From Archaeoglobaceae archaeon (GTDB lineage Archaea; Halobacteriota; Archaeoglobi; Archaeoglobales; Archaeoglobaceae), in assembly GCA_027028145.1 (NCBI GenBank), contig JALVJV010000023.1, positions 1 through 64,000 of the forward strand: a stretch of 64,000 nucleotides of DNA, given 5' to 3'. Under the pieces are notes generated by a model that worked only from the letters and a program-made list of their open reading frames with translations, searched no databases and was not told the DNA's origin. Numbering within the stretch: position 1 is the stretch's first letter; each line of letters begins with the position of its first letter. The position numbers were made by a program, and so were the translations under genes. Below, in pieces: positions 7,446 to 17,368 of this stretch.

Positions 7446-8078
7446 TTAAAGCAGACCTTCGAATTCCAGGATCTTCTTAGCCCATCTCAGTTTTTTCAGC
7501 TTAATACCTTCAGCTCTATCGAAATCGAATCCCACAAGCTTTACGCACTTAGCGTTAAACGTTTTTGCAATGATTGCGGCACGATCTCCATCCGTAAATC
7601 CCCCAAAGTTGTATATTTTGTCAAAAGGCTCGGCTTGCGTCGTAGCTACGAATCTACCGAGCTTCGGGACGACCGAACGGATTCTGTCGATGTTGTCTCC
7701 GTGAGCATGTAAGACCAAGACGCATCCTTGTTTTTCAAGTTCAATCAAAATCTCGTCGTCTTCCTCCATATCCGTAACATGAACGGTCGGAATAAAATTA
7801 GGCAGGAAATCCTTAATTCTCAAGATGGACTTGCCAGCTGTTATTACTACCCACTCGTTCAATTCAAGAATTTTTTCGAAATCCGCTTTTTTTATAGCTC
7901 CTCCAACTACGATCACTTTTCTATTTGCAATTCTATCTTTCAAAACCGAGCAATCAGTAAGTTTGTCCCTACTGAGCTCGTATAAAATTTTTGCAGACTT
8001 AACGTCTTTTTCTCTGCTAAATCCGAAATCCGAAATAATTTTTGGATAAAAGTAATTCAGCCAGATTTCAACGTTCAT
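7446..8078 (-). CDS. mptE: 6-hydroxymethyl-7,8-dihydropterin pyrophosphokinase, MptE type
   Basis: Member of the DUF115 family. In archaea MptE transfers pyrophosphate to 6-hydroxymethyl-dihydropterin during tetrahydromethanopterin synthesis. The signatures are a glycine-rich VVGGAIKK start of the core, VHVTDMEEDDE, VLHAHGDN and the very characteristic NFGGFTDGDRA. The length of 210 residues suits the family. It is convergent with the SRP RNA. Presence fits an organism using H4MPT as C1 carrier, in agreement with the fae-hps gene at 31.3 kb. Confidence 0.88.
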   Translation of the reverse strand: MNVEIWLNYFYPKIISDFGFSREKDVKSAKILYELSRDKLTDCSVLKDRIANRKVIVVGGAIKKADFEKILELNEWVVITAGKSILRIKDFLPNFIPTVHVTDMEEDDEILIELEKQGCVLVLHAHGDNIDRIRSVVPKLGRFVATTQAEPFDKIYNFGGFTDGDRAAIIAKTFNAKCVKLVGFDFDRAEGIKLKKLRWAKKILEFEGLL

Positions 8079-8131
8079 GGTATCTTAATTTGTTGAAGTG
8101 TAATAATTACGATTCGGAAGTAAACCAAACC

Positions 8132-8502
8132 AAATATTGCATTCTTTAGTCTGATTTAAACCCCATCAAATCCGCAACGGACAAGGCATTTAGCTTCTCC
8201 TTTCAATCCTAAATTAGTCTGATTTAAACATTGCTAAAGGAACACCAGCAAGCGGTCTGAAGCTGTCTTTTCAATCCTAAATTAGTCTGATTTAAACTCG
8301 ATGAGCGTTTCCTCGATTTTATCGCCATTAACGTATGTTTTCAATCCTAAATTAGTCTGATTTAAACGTAAAATCACTCTCGCGGCTATGCAACCGGCGG
8401 AAATTTTTCAATCCTAAATTAGTCTGATTTAATCATTTTATAAGTAATCAGGTTAGTTCACTTTATAATTATTTTTCAATCCTAAATTAGTCTGATTTAA
8501 TC
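8132..8502 (-). CRISPR. CRISPR array, six repeats, five spacers
   Basis: A 30-base repeat (5' part YTTTCAATCCTAAATTAG, 3' part TCTGATTTAAAC as written on plus) occurs at 8200-8229, 8268-8297, 8338-8367, 8405-8434 and 8473-8502. A degenerate copy at 8132-8161 keeps only its 3' 16 bases. Spacers are 37-40 bases. Read on the minus strand the repeat ends in GATTGAAAG or GATTGAAAA, the usual 8-base 5' tag of type I/III crRNAs, so transcription should be leftward with the leader right of 8502. The degenerate repeat is then the terminal one, as is common. The two leader-side repeats share a T for A change (GATTTAATC). No cas genes are in the window. Confidence 0.95.
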
Positions 8503-8840
8503 TTTGAGTAATTTGGGGATATTCACAGATATAAACTTTTCTGAATTAGTGTTTAATTTAAATACGTTCTGACGACATCGATAATGTAGATCATATATAA
8601 CCTTACCCGATTTTTATCTTTCCGATTTCTTCCAATTTAATTCACTATCGCTCACCTAATCGAAAATCTAATCAATTTCATCAAGGATAAACTTCAAAAT
8701 AATTATCCCATCCCTCCAATAACCAAAATAACTAAACCTAAATTACAAGTTTAATCTATAAAACTTGGGAATCTTAAGATCCCCGACTAACTCAGATCTA
8801 TCCAATCATTCTTCAACCATCCTCAATACCTTTAAATGCT
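8503..8840 (-). promoter_or_regulatory. putative CRISPR leader and AT-rich intergenic region
   Basis: About 340 bases without a gene, very AT-rich, lying on the side from which the array should be transcribed. Length, composition and position fit an archaeal CRISPR leader with the array promoter. The part nearest the herA gene end may belong to other transcription signals. No conserved leader motif can be named from one copy. Confidence 0.5.
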
Positions 8841-8864
8841 AAAATGTCAGTGATAATCGGGAAT

Positions 8865-10433
8865 CTACTCCTCCCAGAACAACCTCCCTTGCTTAGCCTT
8901 AATAACCGCTTTCTCTTCCCTACTCAAGCTCCTCCACTTGATCCATTCCTTCGGGGCATCCTTGCTCGTTCCTCCGTGCTTCGTCAGCCTCTCTCTTACC
9001 CTTATAAGCACGGGAGCGTTTATCGAGACTCCGGCAACCAAAGCCTGTCCCTTGGTCAAGCCGGGCAGTTCTTCGATCATATCCCTTCCGATGCTCTCTA
9101 TGCTGTTCCTGATATTCTCCTGATCCGCTGGATTGACGATTCTCATAATTATTTGAGTCATGCACTGGCTTAAAATGTCCGAATCGATCTTGGAAGGTCT
9201 CTGGCTTATCAGGCAAACTCCGACGCCGAACTTTCTTCCTTCAGCGAGTATCGTCTTCAGAACACCATAGCTCCTTGCATCGCGCGATGCGAATCTGTGA
9301 GCCTCTTCGATTATCACGAATACGGGATACTCAAGTTTCTCGCCGTTTCTTCCCTTCTCAGCATTAATCCTTGCATTTAGAATCTTCTTGAGCAGAACGC
9401 AGGCTAGGATCTGCTGTTCAATCTCCTCCATATCCGTAAGCTGAAGTATGCTCGCCTGCCCGGGCTTTAAAAGCTCCTTAAGCTCTATATGCTCGTAATC
9501 GTCGAGGACGCTCATGCCTTGGATGTATCTCCTTATCCTCCATATCAATCCGTAAGCCGTTGATCTCAAATTAGGCTCCTGCTGGGCGATCTCTTCAAGC
9601 CTTTCTATTAGCTCCTCACTCGTCCAGAGCCTTCCCGAGAGATCCCTATAGATCTCGCTCAGCAAAGCTTCCATCTTATCCGTTAATCTTGGCAGTAACG
9701 TAACGAGCTCATCGTAGTCGAGCTCGCAAACCCTAATTTTGATCTCACCCTTCCCGAATATCCTAACTCTCGGAACGTAATCGCCGAGTCTGAATTCATC
9801 AAGTCCTTCTATCTCCTTCAGCGTGTGATATTCTCCGTGAGGATCCAAGATTAGCAAGGCTCCTGAGTTGTAAGGCTTGAGCAATTCTTCAGCAATTACT
9901 CCAGCCAAGTAGCTCTTTCCACTGCCCGTAGATGCTAAAATGCACATGTGCTCGCTCGTAACCAATGCTGAATCGAGAACGACCGGCACATCCTCATCTC
10001 TGTTCAGCAGGTAGCCTATATGAAGAGAACCTATCTCACCGACTTTCTTCTTCATCAAAACCTCCTGAATCGTCTCGGCTTCCGCAAGGTATATCGGTTG
10101 CCCCGGCTTCGGGGGGATTCTGGGATTAACGAATCCGAGTTTTCGGTCGTAGTAACCCATTATCGAAGCTCTAACTTCGAAGAGCTCGAATTCCTTCGCG
10201 TTGATTCCCAAAGCTCGAACTATCCTTTCCGGACTCACATTTGGCTTCGAAAGGTATAGATCCGGATAAAGACGGAGGGGATATCTCTTAACGACTCTGC
10301 ATATAACCTTCTTGCCGTTAAGGATGTAGTAAACGAACTCACCGCTCTTGAGCTTGGTCTTATCCGGAGTTATAAACTTGAACTCCAAAGGCGAATCCGC
10401 CGGCCCCTTTACGAGCCCGATGGGTGTTTGCAT
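8865..10433 (-). CDS. herA: HerA-type DNA translocase/helicase
   Basis: Hexameric FtsK/HerA-family ATPase. An N-terminal HAS-barrel (about 1-120) is followed by a Walker A ASTGSGKS (167-174), the strand LLILDPHGEY, a Walker B VFVIIEEAHRF, and the C-terminal LISQRPSKI and arginine-finger-like region. HerA normally loads the NurA nuclease and works with Mre11-Rad50 in end resection. Those partners are not beside it here, so this could be a stand-alone HerA paralogue. The ATG at 10433 gives the usual length (522). Confidence 0.87.
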   Translation of the reverse strand: MQTPIGLVKGPADSPLEFKFITPDKTKLKSGEFVYYILNGKKVICRVVKRYPLRLYPDLYLSKPNVSPERIVRALGINAKEFELFEVRASIMGYYDRKLGFVNPRIPPKPGQPIYLAEAETIQEVLMKKKVGEIGSLHIGYLLNRDEDVPVVLDSALVTSEHMCILASTGSGKSYLAGVIAEELLKPYNSGALLILDPHGEYHTLKEIEGLDEFRLGDYVPRVRIFGKGEIKIRVCELDYDELVTLLPRLTDKMEALLSEIYRDLSGRLWTSEELIERLEEIAQQEPNLRSTAYGLIWRIRRYIQGMSVLDDYEHIELKELLKPGQASILQLTDMEEIEQQILACVLLKKILNARINAEKGRNGEKLEYPVFVIIEEAHRFASRDARSYGVLKTILAEGRKFGVGVCLISQRPSKIDSDILSQCMTQIIMRIVNPADQENIRNSIESIGRDMIEELPGLTKGQALVAGVSINAPVLIRVRERLTKHGGTSKDAPKEWIKWRSLSREEKAVIKAKQGRLFWEE

Positions 10434-10507
10434 CCAACATAAAATGGACTCGGATTTCTTAACGTTGTCGGTATCTTTATATTCCTACGGCTGGCTTCTG
10501 TTTAGAG

Positions 10508-12487
10508 ATGAAACTCGTCACGTGCGGTTTGCCCTATGCAAACGGTAAAGCCCATATCGGACACCTAAGAACTTACGTGCCGGCTGACGTTTACGTTCGC
10601 TACCTCAGGCTGATGGGGCAAGATGTTCTCTTCATCTGCGGTAGCGATTGCCACGGAACGCCCATCGTCGTGAATGCGGAGAAGGAAGGTATAAGTCCGA
10701 AGGAGTTAGTGGATAGATACCACGAGCACTTCCAAAAAATTTTCAGGGAATTGGGAATCGAATTCGACTTCTACGGGAGGACCGATGCAGAATACAACCA
10801 TCGCAGAACTCAGGAGATAGTGAAAAGGCTCATAGAGAACGGATACGTTTACGCAAAGGAGATAGAGCTTGCGTATTGTCCGAAATGCGACCGATTTCTG
10901 CCGGATCGTTATGTGGAAGGTATCTGCCCATACTGCGGAGCGATTGCGAGGGGGGATGAGTGCGATCAGGGTTGCGGAAGGCATCTTGAACCCGGCGAAA
11001 TTAAGGAGCCGAGGTGTAAGATTTGCGGAAGTAAAGCGGAGTTCAGAAAGCAGAAGCATTATTTCTTCAAGCTTACGGCTTTTAAGGATTTTCTGATCGA
11101 TTACTTGGAAAACAAACTGCAGGGAACGGAGAACGCTCTCAACTACGCAAGGCAGTGGGTGAAGTCAGAGCTCAGAGATTGGTGCATAACCCGAAACTTG
11201 GAATGGGGAGTCAAGTTTCCGGGGGAAGACTTGGTCGTTTACGTTTGGGTTGATGCTCCGATCGGATACATCAGCTTTACCGAAGAGGCTTGCAAGCGTA
11301 AGGGTTTGGATTGGAAGGAGATCTGGCTAAACGGTGAGATTTCGGATATAACGCACTTCATAGGATTGGATATAGTCTATCACCACTGCATATTCTGGCC
11401 GGCGATGCTCAAAGGAGCCGGTTATTCACTACCGAAGGCCGTTGTTGCTTCGGGCATGGTTAAGGTTGAAGGAAAGACATTCTCCAAGACCAGAGGCTAC
11501 GTTGTCTGGGTGGAGGATGACTACCTAAAAGCCGGATTCAATCCGGATTACCTGAGATACTACATAGTGAACTACACATCACATGAGAAGGATCTGAACT
11601 TCTCTTGGAAGGTCTTTAGGGATAAGGTAAACAACGAGATAATAGCGACTCTGGGCAACTTCATCTACAGAGTTCTCCACTTCGCTTGGAAGAACTTCGG
11701 AAGGATAGAAGGAAAGGTAGATCCGGTTGTTATCGACAAGATAGCTGAGATAAAAGATAAGATAGTTTCCGCTATAAATAGATGGGAGTTCAAGGAAGCA
11801 AGCGATGCATTTATGGAGCTCGCAACTTTCGGTAATGAATTCTTCCAGAGTTCCAAGCCTTGGGATTTAATCAAGGAGGATAGGGATAAATGCATGGACG
11901 TCTTGGCTTCATGCATTCAGATCGTGAAGGCTTTGGTTATCTTCGCCTATCCCGTGATGCCGAAAACCATGAGCAAGCTCGCCGAATTCTTGGGCTTCGA
12001 CATTGCCAATGCGAGACTCGAGGACGCTTTGAAGCCGATTGAATCGATAGAACTCAAAAAGCCGTTCATACCTTTCGAGAAGGTGGATGATAAGAAGATC
12101 GAGGAGATGGAGAGGGTAATGCTCGAAAGGATAAGGAGAGCCGAAGAAGCTGAATCAGGCAAAGAACTTATAGACATCAAGGAGTTCGAAAAGCTCGACA
12201 TAAGAATCGGCAAGATATTGAAGGCCGAGAGGATTAAGGGAAGCAAGAAGCTGATGAGACTCGAAGTCGATATCGGCAACGAGGTTAGGCAGATCGTAGC
12301 GGGAATTGCGGAGGTTTACAAGCCGGAAGAGGTAGTCGGCAAGCTGGTCCCAGTTTTGGTCAACATCAAACCTGCAAAGCTTATGGGTGTTGAGAGCAGG
12401 GGAATGATTCTCGCGGCTGATGTGAACGGAAAGCCGGTGCTGTTGCATCCGGATAGGGAAGTTCCTCCGGGTTCAAAGATCAGATGA
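10508..12487 (+). CDS. metG: methionyl-tRNA synthetase
   Basis: Class I aminoacyl-tRNA synthetase. The catalytic domain has HIGH at 16-19, a four-cysteine-rich zinc insertion between about 125 and 185 (CPKCDRF, CPYCG, CKICG) and the KMSKS equivalent FSKTRG. An anticodon-binding helical domain follows, then a C-terminal EMAP/Trbp-like tRNA-binding OB domain (from about residue 560, [15 protein letters not shown]). The length of 659 agrees with archaeal enzymes that keep this C-terminal domain. Divergent from herA with a 74-base gap. Confidence 0.97.
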   Translation: MKLVTCGLPYANGKAHIGHLRTYVPADVYVRYLRLMGQDVLFICGSDCHGTPIVVNAEKEGISPKELVDRYHEHFQKIFRELGIEFDFYGRTDAEYNHRRTQEIVKRLIENGYVYAKEIELAYCPKCDRFLPDRYVEGICPYCGAIARGDECDQGCGRHLEPGEIKEPRCKICGSKAEFRKQKHYFFKLTAFKDFLIDYLENKLQGTENALNYARQWVKSELRDWCITRNLEWGVKFPGEDLVVYVWVDAPIGYISFTEEACKRKGLDWKEIWLNGEISDITHFIGLDIVYHHCIFWPAMLKGAGYSLPKAVVASGMVKVEGKTFSKTRGYVVWVEDDYLKAGFNPDYLRYYIVNYTSHEKDLNFSWKVFRDKVNNEIIATLGNFIYRVLHFAWKNFGRIEGKVDPVVIDKIAEIKDKIVSAINRWEFKEASDAFMELATFGNEFFQSSKPWDLIKEDRDKCMDVLASCIQIVKALVIFAYPVMPKTMSKLAEFLGFDIANARLEDALKPIESIELKKPFIPFEKVDDKKIEEMERVMLERIRRAEEAESGKELIDIKEFEKLDIRIGKILKAERIKGSKKLMRLEVDIGNEVRQIVAGIAEVYKPEEVVGKLVPVLVNIKPAKLMGVESRGMILAADVNGKPVLLHPDREVPPGSKIR

Positions 12488-12551
12488 TCTAACAAAAGTA
12501 ATCAAAATTTAAGATTGGAATTACCATTCAATTAATATTTCTTACACTCGA

Positions 12552-13589
12552 TCACTCATTAAATCCGCCAAGAAATTTCTTCAAACTATCGGCAAGCTTG
12601 AAGGGATCACTCGAAACTACCGATGTCCTCGCAAACAGTTCCATACATCCGATATCACAAGTTCGACTTGCCAAATCTCCTCTATCAACGATTCTTGCTA
12701 AGCATAGATCGCTCTCACCGATAGGTGGCAAAAACACCGCCAGATTAAAGCTTCTTACACCTATGCCGTAATACCAACGCAATACATTGCTAAGAGCGTT
12801 CGGAAGATCCAAGAAATCTTCCGCAAGCATAAGAATTTCCTTCTCCTTAATCGGCGTCAGGTGAACCATAACCCTGACTTTTCCAATCCTAAAACCCAAG
12901 CCCAAGGCTTCGTGAACTCTGAAGAGATCATCGAAGTATTCGGAATCGAATTCCCGTTTATACAACTTTCTGACTTTGTTGTAGAACTCCTGCATCGCGT
13001 AAGGCTCCTTTGATAGCAGAACCTGAGCGTGCCCGTGGATTACGCTCGCACCGGCTCTCCAAAGGCAGTTCCACATAAAAAACGGATACCTCGCCGATTC
13101 GTCGAACTCGTTAGCCATTTTAAACCAAGTCCGAGCAACTTTCAGGTAATCTCTTATCTTCTCTTCCTCGCAAACGAAGGGATCGTGATCTCCAAAAATT
13201 ATTATAGCATGAAGGTAATCGTATTTCGCCATGTTGCTCGCAGTTACGCAATGCTTGCCCTTTATTCTTCCAAACACATCCTCTGCCGTCAGCTCTTCAG
13301 CCCTACAGAACCTACATTCTCCCAATGAGTAGTCTATGCTTTCCATCTTTGCTTCTATGGGTCTCTTAGCTCTAAGTTCGTTGAAAAGGGTGCTTTCGAG
13401 CGTTATCTTATTCGTAACCCTGACGATCGTCTGCTCCTCGCATTCCCCGAATTCCCTTAAATCTCTAATTCCATCGGGCAATTTCAACCTTCCAACTTCA
13501 ACGTAGTATCGGTAGATTCTATCGAATAGCTCTCTATCTTCTTTTGGTAGTGATCTGACGATTTCCGGAATGTTTACGATCGATCTCAT
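12552..13589 (-). CDS. galactose-1-phosphate uridylyltransferase-like HIT protein
   Basis: A HIT-superfamily nucleotidyl transferase fold. The active-site motif HGHAQ (185-189) is the HxHxQ signature of GalT-like enzymes, and a CRFC pair (92-95) may bind zinc. N- and C-terminal halves match the two-lobe GalT plan, but overall similarity to true GalT is hard to judge, so the nucleotide-sugar substrate is open. It lies 15 bases downstream of lysA on the same strand. Confidence 0.65.
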   Translation of the reverse strand: MRSIVNIPEIVRSLPKEDRELFDRIYRYYVEVGRLKLPDGIRDLREFGECEEQTIVRVTNKITLESTLFNELRAKRPIEAKMESIDYSLGECRFCRAEELTAEDVFGRIKGKHCVTASNMAKYDYLHAIIIFGDHDPFVCEEEKIRDYLKVARTWFKMANEFDESARYPFFMWNCLWRAGASVIHGHAQVLLSKEPYAMQEFYNKVRKLYKREFDSEYFDDLFRVHEALGLGFRIGKVRVMVHLTPIKEKEILMLAEDFLDLPNALSNVLRWYYGIGVRSFNLAVFLPPIGESDLCLARIVDRGDLASRTCDIGCMELFARTSVVSSDPFKLADSLKKFLGGFNE

Positions 13590-13604
13590 CTCAATGCTAA
13601 AAAA

Positions 13605-14864
13605 TCACAGCAAAAAGTCTGGAATTATCTGCTTGCTTATGAGATCGTAGAAGTTCTCCCTTTCCCTTATCACGAACCAGTTCGAGCCATCTACGAGCAC
13701 TTCCGCACACCTCGGTCTTCCGTTGTATTGACTGCTCATAACGAAGCCGTAGGCTCCTGCATCGAATATGGCAATAAGATCGCCCTTTTCAACCTTCGGA
13801 AGCTTTCGATCTTCCGCAAGGATATCCCCGCTCTCACAGATAGGCCCAACTATAGTGTAAACCTCTTCAGCGGGCTTATCCATCTTGTTTGCAACTGCTA
13901 CTCTGTGGTATGCCCCATACATAGCCGGACGGAGCAATAGGTTGAATCCGGCATCGACCGCAACGAAGTTCTTGTAAGACCTCTTTACGGCGTTTACTCT
14001 GGTTAGAAGAATCGTGGTGTCTCCGACGATGCTCCTACCCGGTTCCAACCATAGCTCCGGCTTCGACTTCAGATCCTTGCAACGCTTTTCGAATACCGGC
14101 GTAATTACATCCGCAAAATCCTTCGGAGTCGGTGCACCCTTCCCTTCGTAATCTATCCCCAATCCGCCGCCCAAGTCCAAAAACTTAACTTTTATCCCCA
14201 TCTCCTCAAGCTTCACCGCTACATCGAAAAGTCTGTTTAATGCTTCGACGAAAGGACTGAGCTCTGTGATCTGGCTTCCGATGTGGCAGTGGATACCTAT
14301 GGGAACGACGTTCGGCAACTCCAACGCAAGCCTGTAGGCATCGAGCACTTTTTCCCAAGGTATTCCGAACTTCGAAGTCTTCAAGCCTGTTGCGATCTTA
14401 GGATGAGTTTTGGGGTCTATTTCCGGATTTATCCTGAATGCTATCTCAACCTCTTTGCCTTCTTCGACGGCTATCTCCGAAATGGTGTAGAGTTCGTCGA
14501 TGCTATCTACGCTGAACTTCACGCCCGTTCTTATACCCATTCTGATTTCCTCATCGCTCTTCGAGTTTCCGTTGAATAGGATTTTTTCCGGCTTGAATCC
14601 TGCAAGCAACGCCATGTAAAGCTCTCCGGCGCTGAAAACATCCGCTCCGAATCCCTTCCTTGCAATTATCCTCATAATTGATAGGTTGTTGTTGGCCTTA
14701 ACAGCATAAAGCAGACCCGCTTCCGGAAAAGCATCCTTGTAAGCCTTCAGATTTAACTCAAGCTTCGATTTCGAGGTAATGTAGAGAGGAGTTCCAAGCT
14801 TCTCAGCCAACTCCGCAACGCTGACATCTTCGACATGAAGGATGCCGTTTACGCTCTTGAACAT
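13605..14864 (-). CDS. lysA: diaminopimelate decarboxylase
   Basis: Last step of lysine synthesis, meso-diaminopimelate to lysine, PLP-dependent. The alanine-racemase-like barrel carries the PLP lysine in YAVKANNN (Lys56), the glycine loop LDLGGGLGIDY, EPGRSIVGD and the substrate motif GPICESGD; the C-terminal tyrosine in the AYGF region completes the site. The length of 419 is normal. Its presence implies the DAP route for lysine in this organism. Confidence 0.95.
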   Translation of the reverse strand: MFKSVNGILHVEDVSVAELAEKLGTPLYITSKSKLELNLKAYKDAFPEAGLLYAVKANNNLSIMRIIARKGFGADVFSAGELYMALLAGFKPEKILFNGNSKSDEEIRMGIRTGVKFSVDSIDELYTISEIAVEEGKEVEIAFRINPEIDPKTHPKIATGLKTSKFGIPWEKVLDAYRLALELPNVVPIGIHCHIGSQITELSPFVEALNRLFDVAVKLEEMGIKVKFLDLGGGLGIDYEGKGAPTPKDFADVITPVFEKRCKDLKSKPELWLEPGRSIVGDTTILLTRVNAVKRSYKNFVAVDAGFNLLLRPAMYGAYHRVAVANKMDKPAEEVYTIVGPICESGDILAEDRKLPKVEKGDLIAIFDAGAYGFVMSSQYNGRPRCAEVLVDGSNWFVIRERENFYDLISKQIIPDFLL

Positions 14865-14949
14865 GCTCTAATGATCGGCTTAAGGGTTATTAACGTTTTA
14901 CGATCACCTGTCGGCAACCGTTTTATAACCGTCTGAGAAAATTAAATCG

Positions 14950-16056
14950 ATGTGGAAGATATTCCGTCCCGACTCCATACTCGTTTGGGAAGATCCCACC
15001 GTTCAGGAACGCTTGGCATGGTATAAGGCGGTGATGGATAACGAAAAGCCGGCCAAGTTCATGATATGCAAGAAGATACCGGCTGAAAAGGATCCGGAAA
15101 GCTTAAGCTTGGAAGAACTCTGGAATCTTCACGAGCATCTTTCCGAGAAGTTCGATGAAACGTTTGCGAAGATAAGATCGGGTGAAATCGATTTCGAGGA
15201 TCTCGAAGATGCAGATCCAAACTTTTTGGACGTTAAGATAGAAATAGCGAAGAGGATTTATGAGAAATGCGAGTTTTGCGAGAGGAGATGCGGAGTTAAT
15301 AGGAAAGAAGGAGAGATAGGAGTTTGCGGTGTGGATAAGGTTTACGTTCACAGCTATTTCCTTCATCACGGTGAGGAAGCTCCTCTGGTTCCGAGCGGGA
15401 CTATATTCTACGGCGGATGCAACTTCAAATGCGTCTTCTGCCAGAATCACGACATAAGTCAGGAGTTCCCGAAGGATGGAGTCGTTGTGGATGCTGTAAA
15501 ACTTGCTTTGATTCAGAAGGAGCTTAGGGATGAGGGAGCGAGAAACATAAACCACGTCGGAGGGGATCCGACTCCGAACACGCACGTTATATTGGAAAGC
15601 CTCAGATATTTGGACGTTAACGTCCCCCAGCTCTGGAACAGCAACATGTATTGTAGCGAGGAGACTATGAAGCTTTTGAGGGAGGTTATCGATATCTGGC
15701 TCCCAGATTTTAAATACGGAAGCGACGAATGTGCGAAAAGGTTGAGCTCGGTAAAGAACTACTGGAAGGTTGTAACGAGGAACATAAAGTGGGCTCACGA
15801 CTGGGCGGATATAATCATACGTCATCTCGTCCTACCGAACCATATTGATTGTTGCACTAAACCCGTTCTGAAGTGGATCGCGGAAAATTGCCCGAGGGCT
15901 TTGGTGAACGTAATGGAGCAGTATAGACCAGAGTTTCTTGTTGCGAGGTATCCGGAGAGATGGAAGGATATTGCAAGACGCCCGAGTGCTGAAGAAATGA
16001 GAGAAGCCTACGATTATGCAAAAAAGTTGGGGATAGTCTATGAGCCGGTTAGCTAA
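14950..16056 (+). CDS. radical SAM protein, PflX-like (COG1313)
   Basis: The CxxxCxxC cluster CNFKCVFC (Cys157, 161, 164) binds the 4Fe-4S that cleaves SAM. Four further cysteines upstream (107, 110, 114, 126) could bind another metal site. The order of elements (IFYGGCNFKCVFCQNHDIS, NHVGGDPTPN, LPDFKYG, RHLVLPNHIDC) is that of PflX/COG1313 proteins, whose substrate is unknown although they resemble pyruvate formate-lyase activases. No glycyl-radical enzyme lies nearby. Divergent from lysA across an 85-base gap. Confidence 0.8.
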   Translation: MWKIFRPDSILVWEDPTVQERLAWYKAVMDNEKPAKFMICKKIPAEKDPESLSLEELWNLHEHLSEKFDETFAKIRSGEIDFEDLEDADPNFLDVKIEIAKRIYEKCEFCERRCGVNRKEGEIGVCGVDKVYVHSYFLHHGEEAPLVPSGTIFYGGCNFKCVFCQNHDISQEFPKDGVVVDAVKLALIQKELRDEGARNINHVGGDPTPNTHVILESLRYLDVNVPQLWNSNMYCSEETMKLLREVIDIWLPDFKYGSDECAKRLSSVKNYWKVVTRNIKWAHDWADIIIRHLVLPNHIDCCTKPVLKWIAENCPRALVNVMEQYRPEFLVARYPERWKDIARRPSAEEMREAYDYAKKLGIVYEPVS

Positions 16057-16108
16057 TTGAAGAAAAGTCGTCGATGATTTTTTAAACCCATTTAGCCCTG
16101 CCAGTTTT

Positions 16109-17080
16109 ATGGATTTAGAGACGAGGATATCACTGGTTACGAGGAATGCAGTTGAAATAGTAACCGAAGATGAACTGAGACGGCTTTTGGAAACTAACGA
16201 CAAGCCGACAGCTTACGTTGGCTACGAGCCGAGTGGAGAGATACACTTGGGACACATGATGACCGTCCAGAAGCTCATGGATCTCCAGAAGGCTGGATTC
16301 AGAGTTATAGTTCTCCTTGCTGACGTTCATGCCTATCTCAACGAGAAGGGAGATTTCGATGAGATTGCGAAGATTGCGGAATACAACAAAAAAGCCTTCA
16401 TAGCTTTGGGCTTGGATGAAAGCAAAGCCAAGTTCGTTTTGGGAAGCGAATATCAGCTGAGCAGGGATTACGTGCTCGACGTATTGAGGATGGCTCGAAT
16501 CACGACGCTGAATAGGGCGAGGAGAAGCATGGATGAGGTAAGCAGGAGAAAGGAGGATCCTATGGTTTCCCAGATGATATATCCGCTCATGCAGGCTTTG
16601 GATATAGCACATCTCGGCGTCGATTTGGCCGTTGGAGGAATGGATCAGAGAAAGATCCACATGCTTGCAAGGGAGAATCTGCCAAGGTTGGGATACAAAG
16701 CCCCTGTATGCCTGCACACACCGATTCTCGTCGGATTGGATGGACAGAAGATGAGTTCTTCTAAGGGCAACTACATATCCGTGCGGGATTCCGCTGAGGA
16801 TGTTGAGAGGAAGATCCTAAAAGCATACTGTCCGAGGGGGCAGGTTGAGGATAATCCGATTCTGCAGATAGTTCAGTATTACATCTTCCCGAGGTTCGGA
16901 AAGGTGGTTGTTGAAAGGGAAGAGAAGTTCGGCGGAGATGTTGAATACGAATCGTTCGATCAGCTTGCTTCTGACTATAAATCCGGAAATCTTCATCCTT
17001 TGGATTTGAAGAAGGCTGTAGCAAAATATTTAAACAAAATCTTAGAAAATGTTAGAGAAAAATTAAAAGGAGGTGATTGA
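16109..17080 (+). CDS. tyrS: tyrosyl-tRNA synthetase
   Basis: Class Ic synthetase of the short archaeal/eukaryotic form (323 residues). The HIGH-like sequence is EIHLGHMM, the tyrosine pocket includes GMDQRKIHMLARE, and the KMSKS loop is KMSSSKG. The archaeal enzyme lacks the bacterial S4 domain, as here. It is directly followed, with no spacer, by the aIF1A gene, so both belong to one transcript. Confidence 0.96.
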   Translation: MDLETRISLVTRNAVEIVTEDELRRLLETNDKPTAYVGYEPSGEIHLGHMMTVQKLMDLQKAGFRVIVLLADVHAYLNEKGDFDEIAKIAEYNKKAFIALGLDESKAKFVLGSEYQLSRDYVLDVLRMARITTLNRARRSMDEVSRRKEDPMVSQMIYPLMQALDIAHLGVDLAVGGMDQRKIHMLARENLPRLGYKAPVCLHTPILVGLDGQKMSSSKGNYISVRDSAEDVERKILKAYCPRGQVEDNPILQIVQYYIFPRFGKVVVEREEKFGGDVEYESFDQLASDYKSGNLHPLDLKKAVAKYLNKILENVREKLKGGD

Positions 17081-17368
17081 ATGGAAGAAGAGGTAATACG
17101 TGTTAAATTGCCGGATAGGGAGAAAGGAGAGATGTTCGCGATAGTCACATCGATGCTCGGTGCCGGGCATGTTAAGGTTAGGTGTGAAGACGGCGTAGAA
17201 AGATTGGCGAGGATACCGGGTAAGATGAGGAAGAGGGTTTGGATCAGGGAAGGAGACGTCGTTATAATAGTTCCTTGGCCGTTTAGAAAGGATAGGGCGG
17301 ATATAGTTTGGAGGTATACGAATCCTCAGGTAGAATGGCTCGAAAGAAAGGGTTATCTGAAGTTTTAG
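17081..17368 (+). CDS. eif1A: translation initiation factor aIF1A
   Basis: A 95-residue OB-fold protein that binds the A site of the small subunit during initiation. Conserved features are the [20 protein letters not shown] strand-loop region and [18 protein letters not shown] strong GGAGGTGATT site in the end of tyrS precedes the ATG. Basic and acidic tails are short, as usual in archaea. Confidence 0.95.
   Translation: MEEEVIRVKLPDREKGEMFAIVTSMLGAGHVKVRCEDGVERLARIPGKMRKRVWIREGDVVIIVPWPFRKDRADIVWRYTNPQVEWLERKGYLKF

Noticed and set aside
7051-7449. Open frames of 60-132 codons on both strands across 7.08-7.45 kb
   Set aside because: They coincide with the GC-rich SRP RNA gene, and the products (Arg/Gly/Pro-rich) have no protein-like features.
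8503-8864. cas genes or further repeats right of the CRISPR array
   Set aside because: No repeat copy and no coding frame is seen before herA, and HerA is not a Cas protein.
17308-17334. Upstream start of the luciferase-like gene
   Set aside because: The extra nine residues lie within aIF1A and do not resemble the family start.
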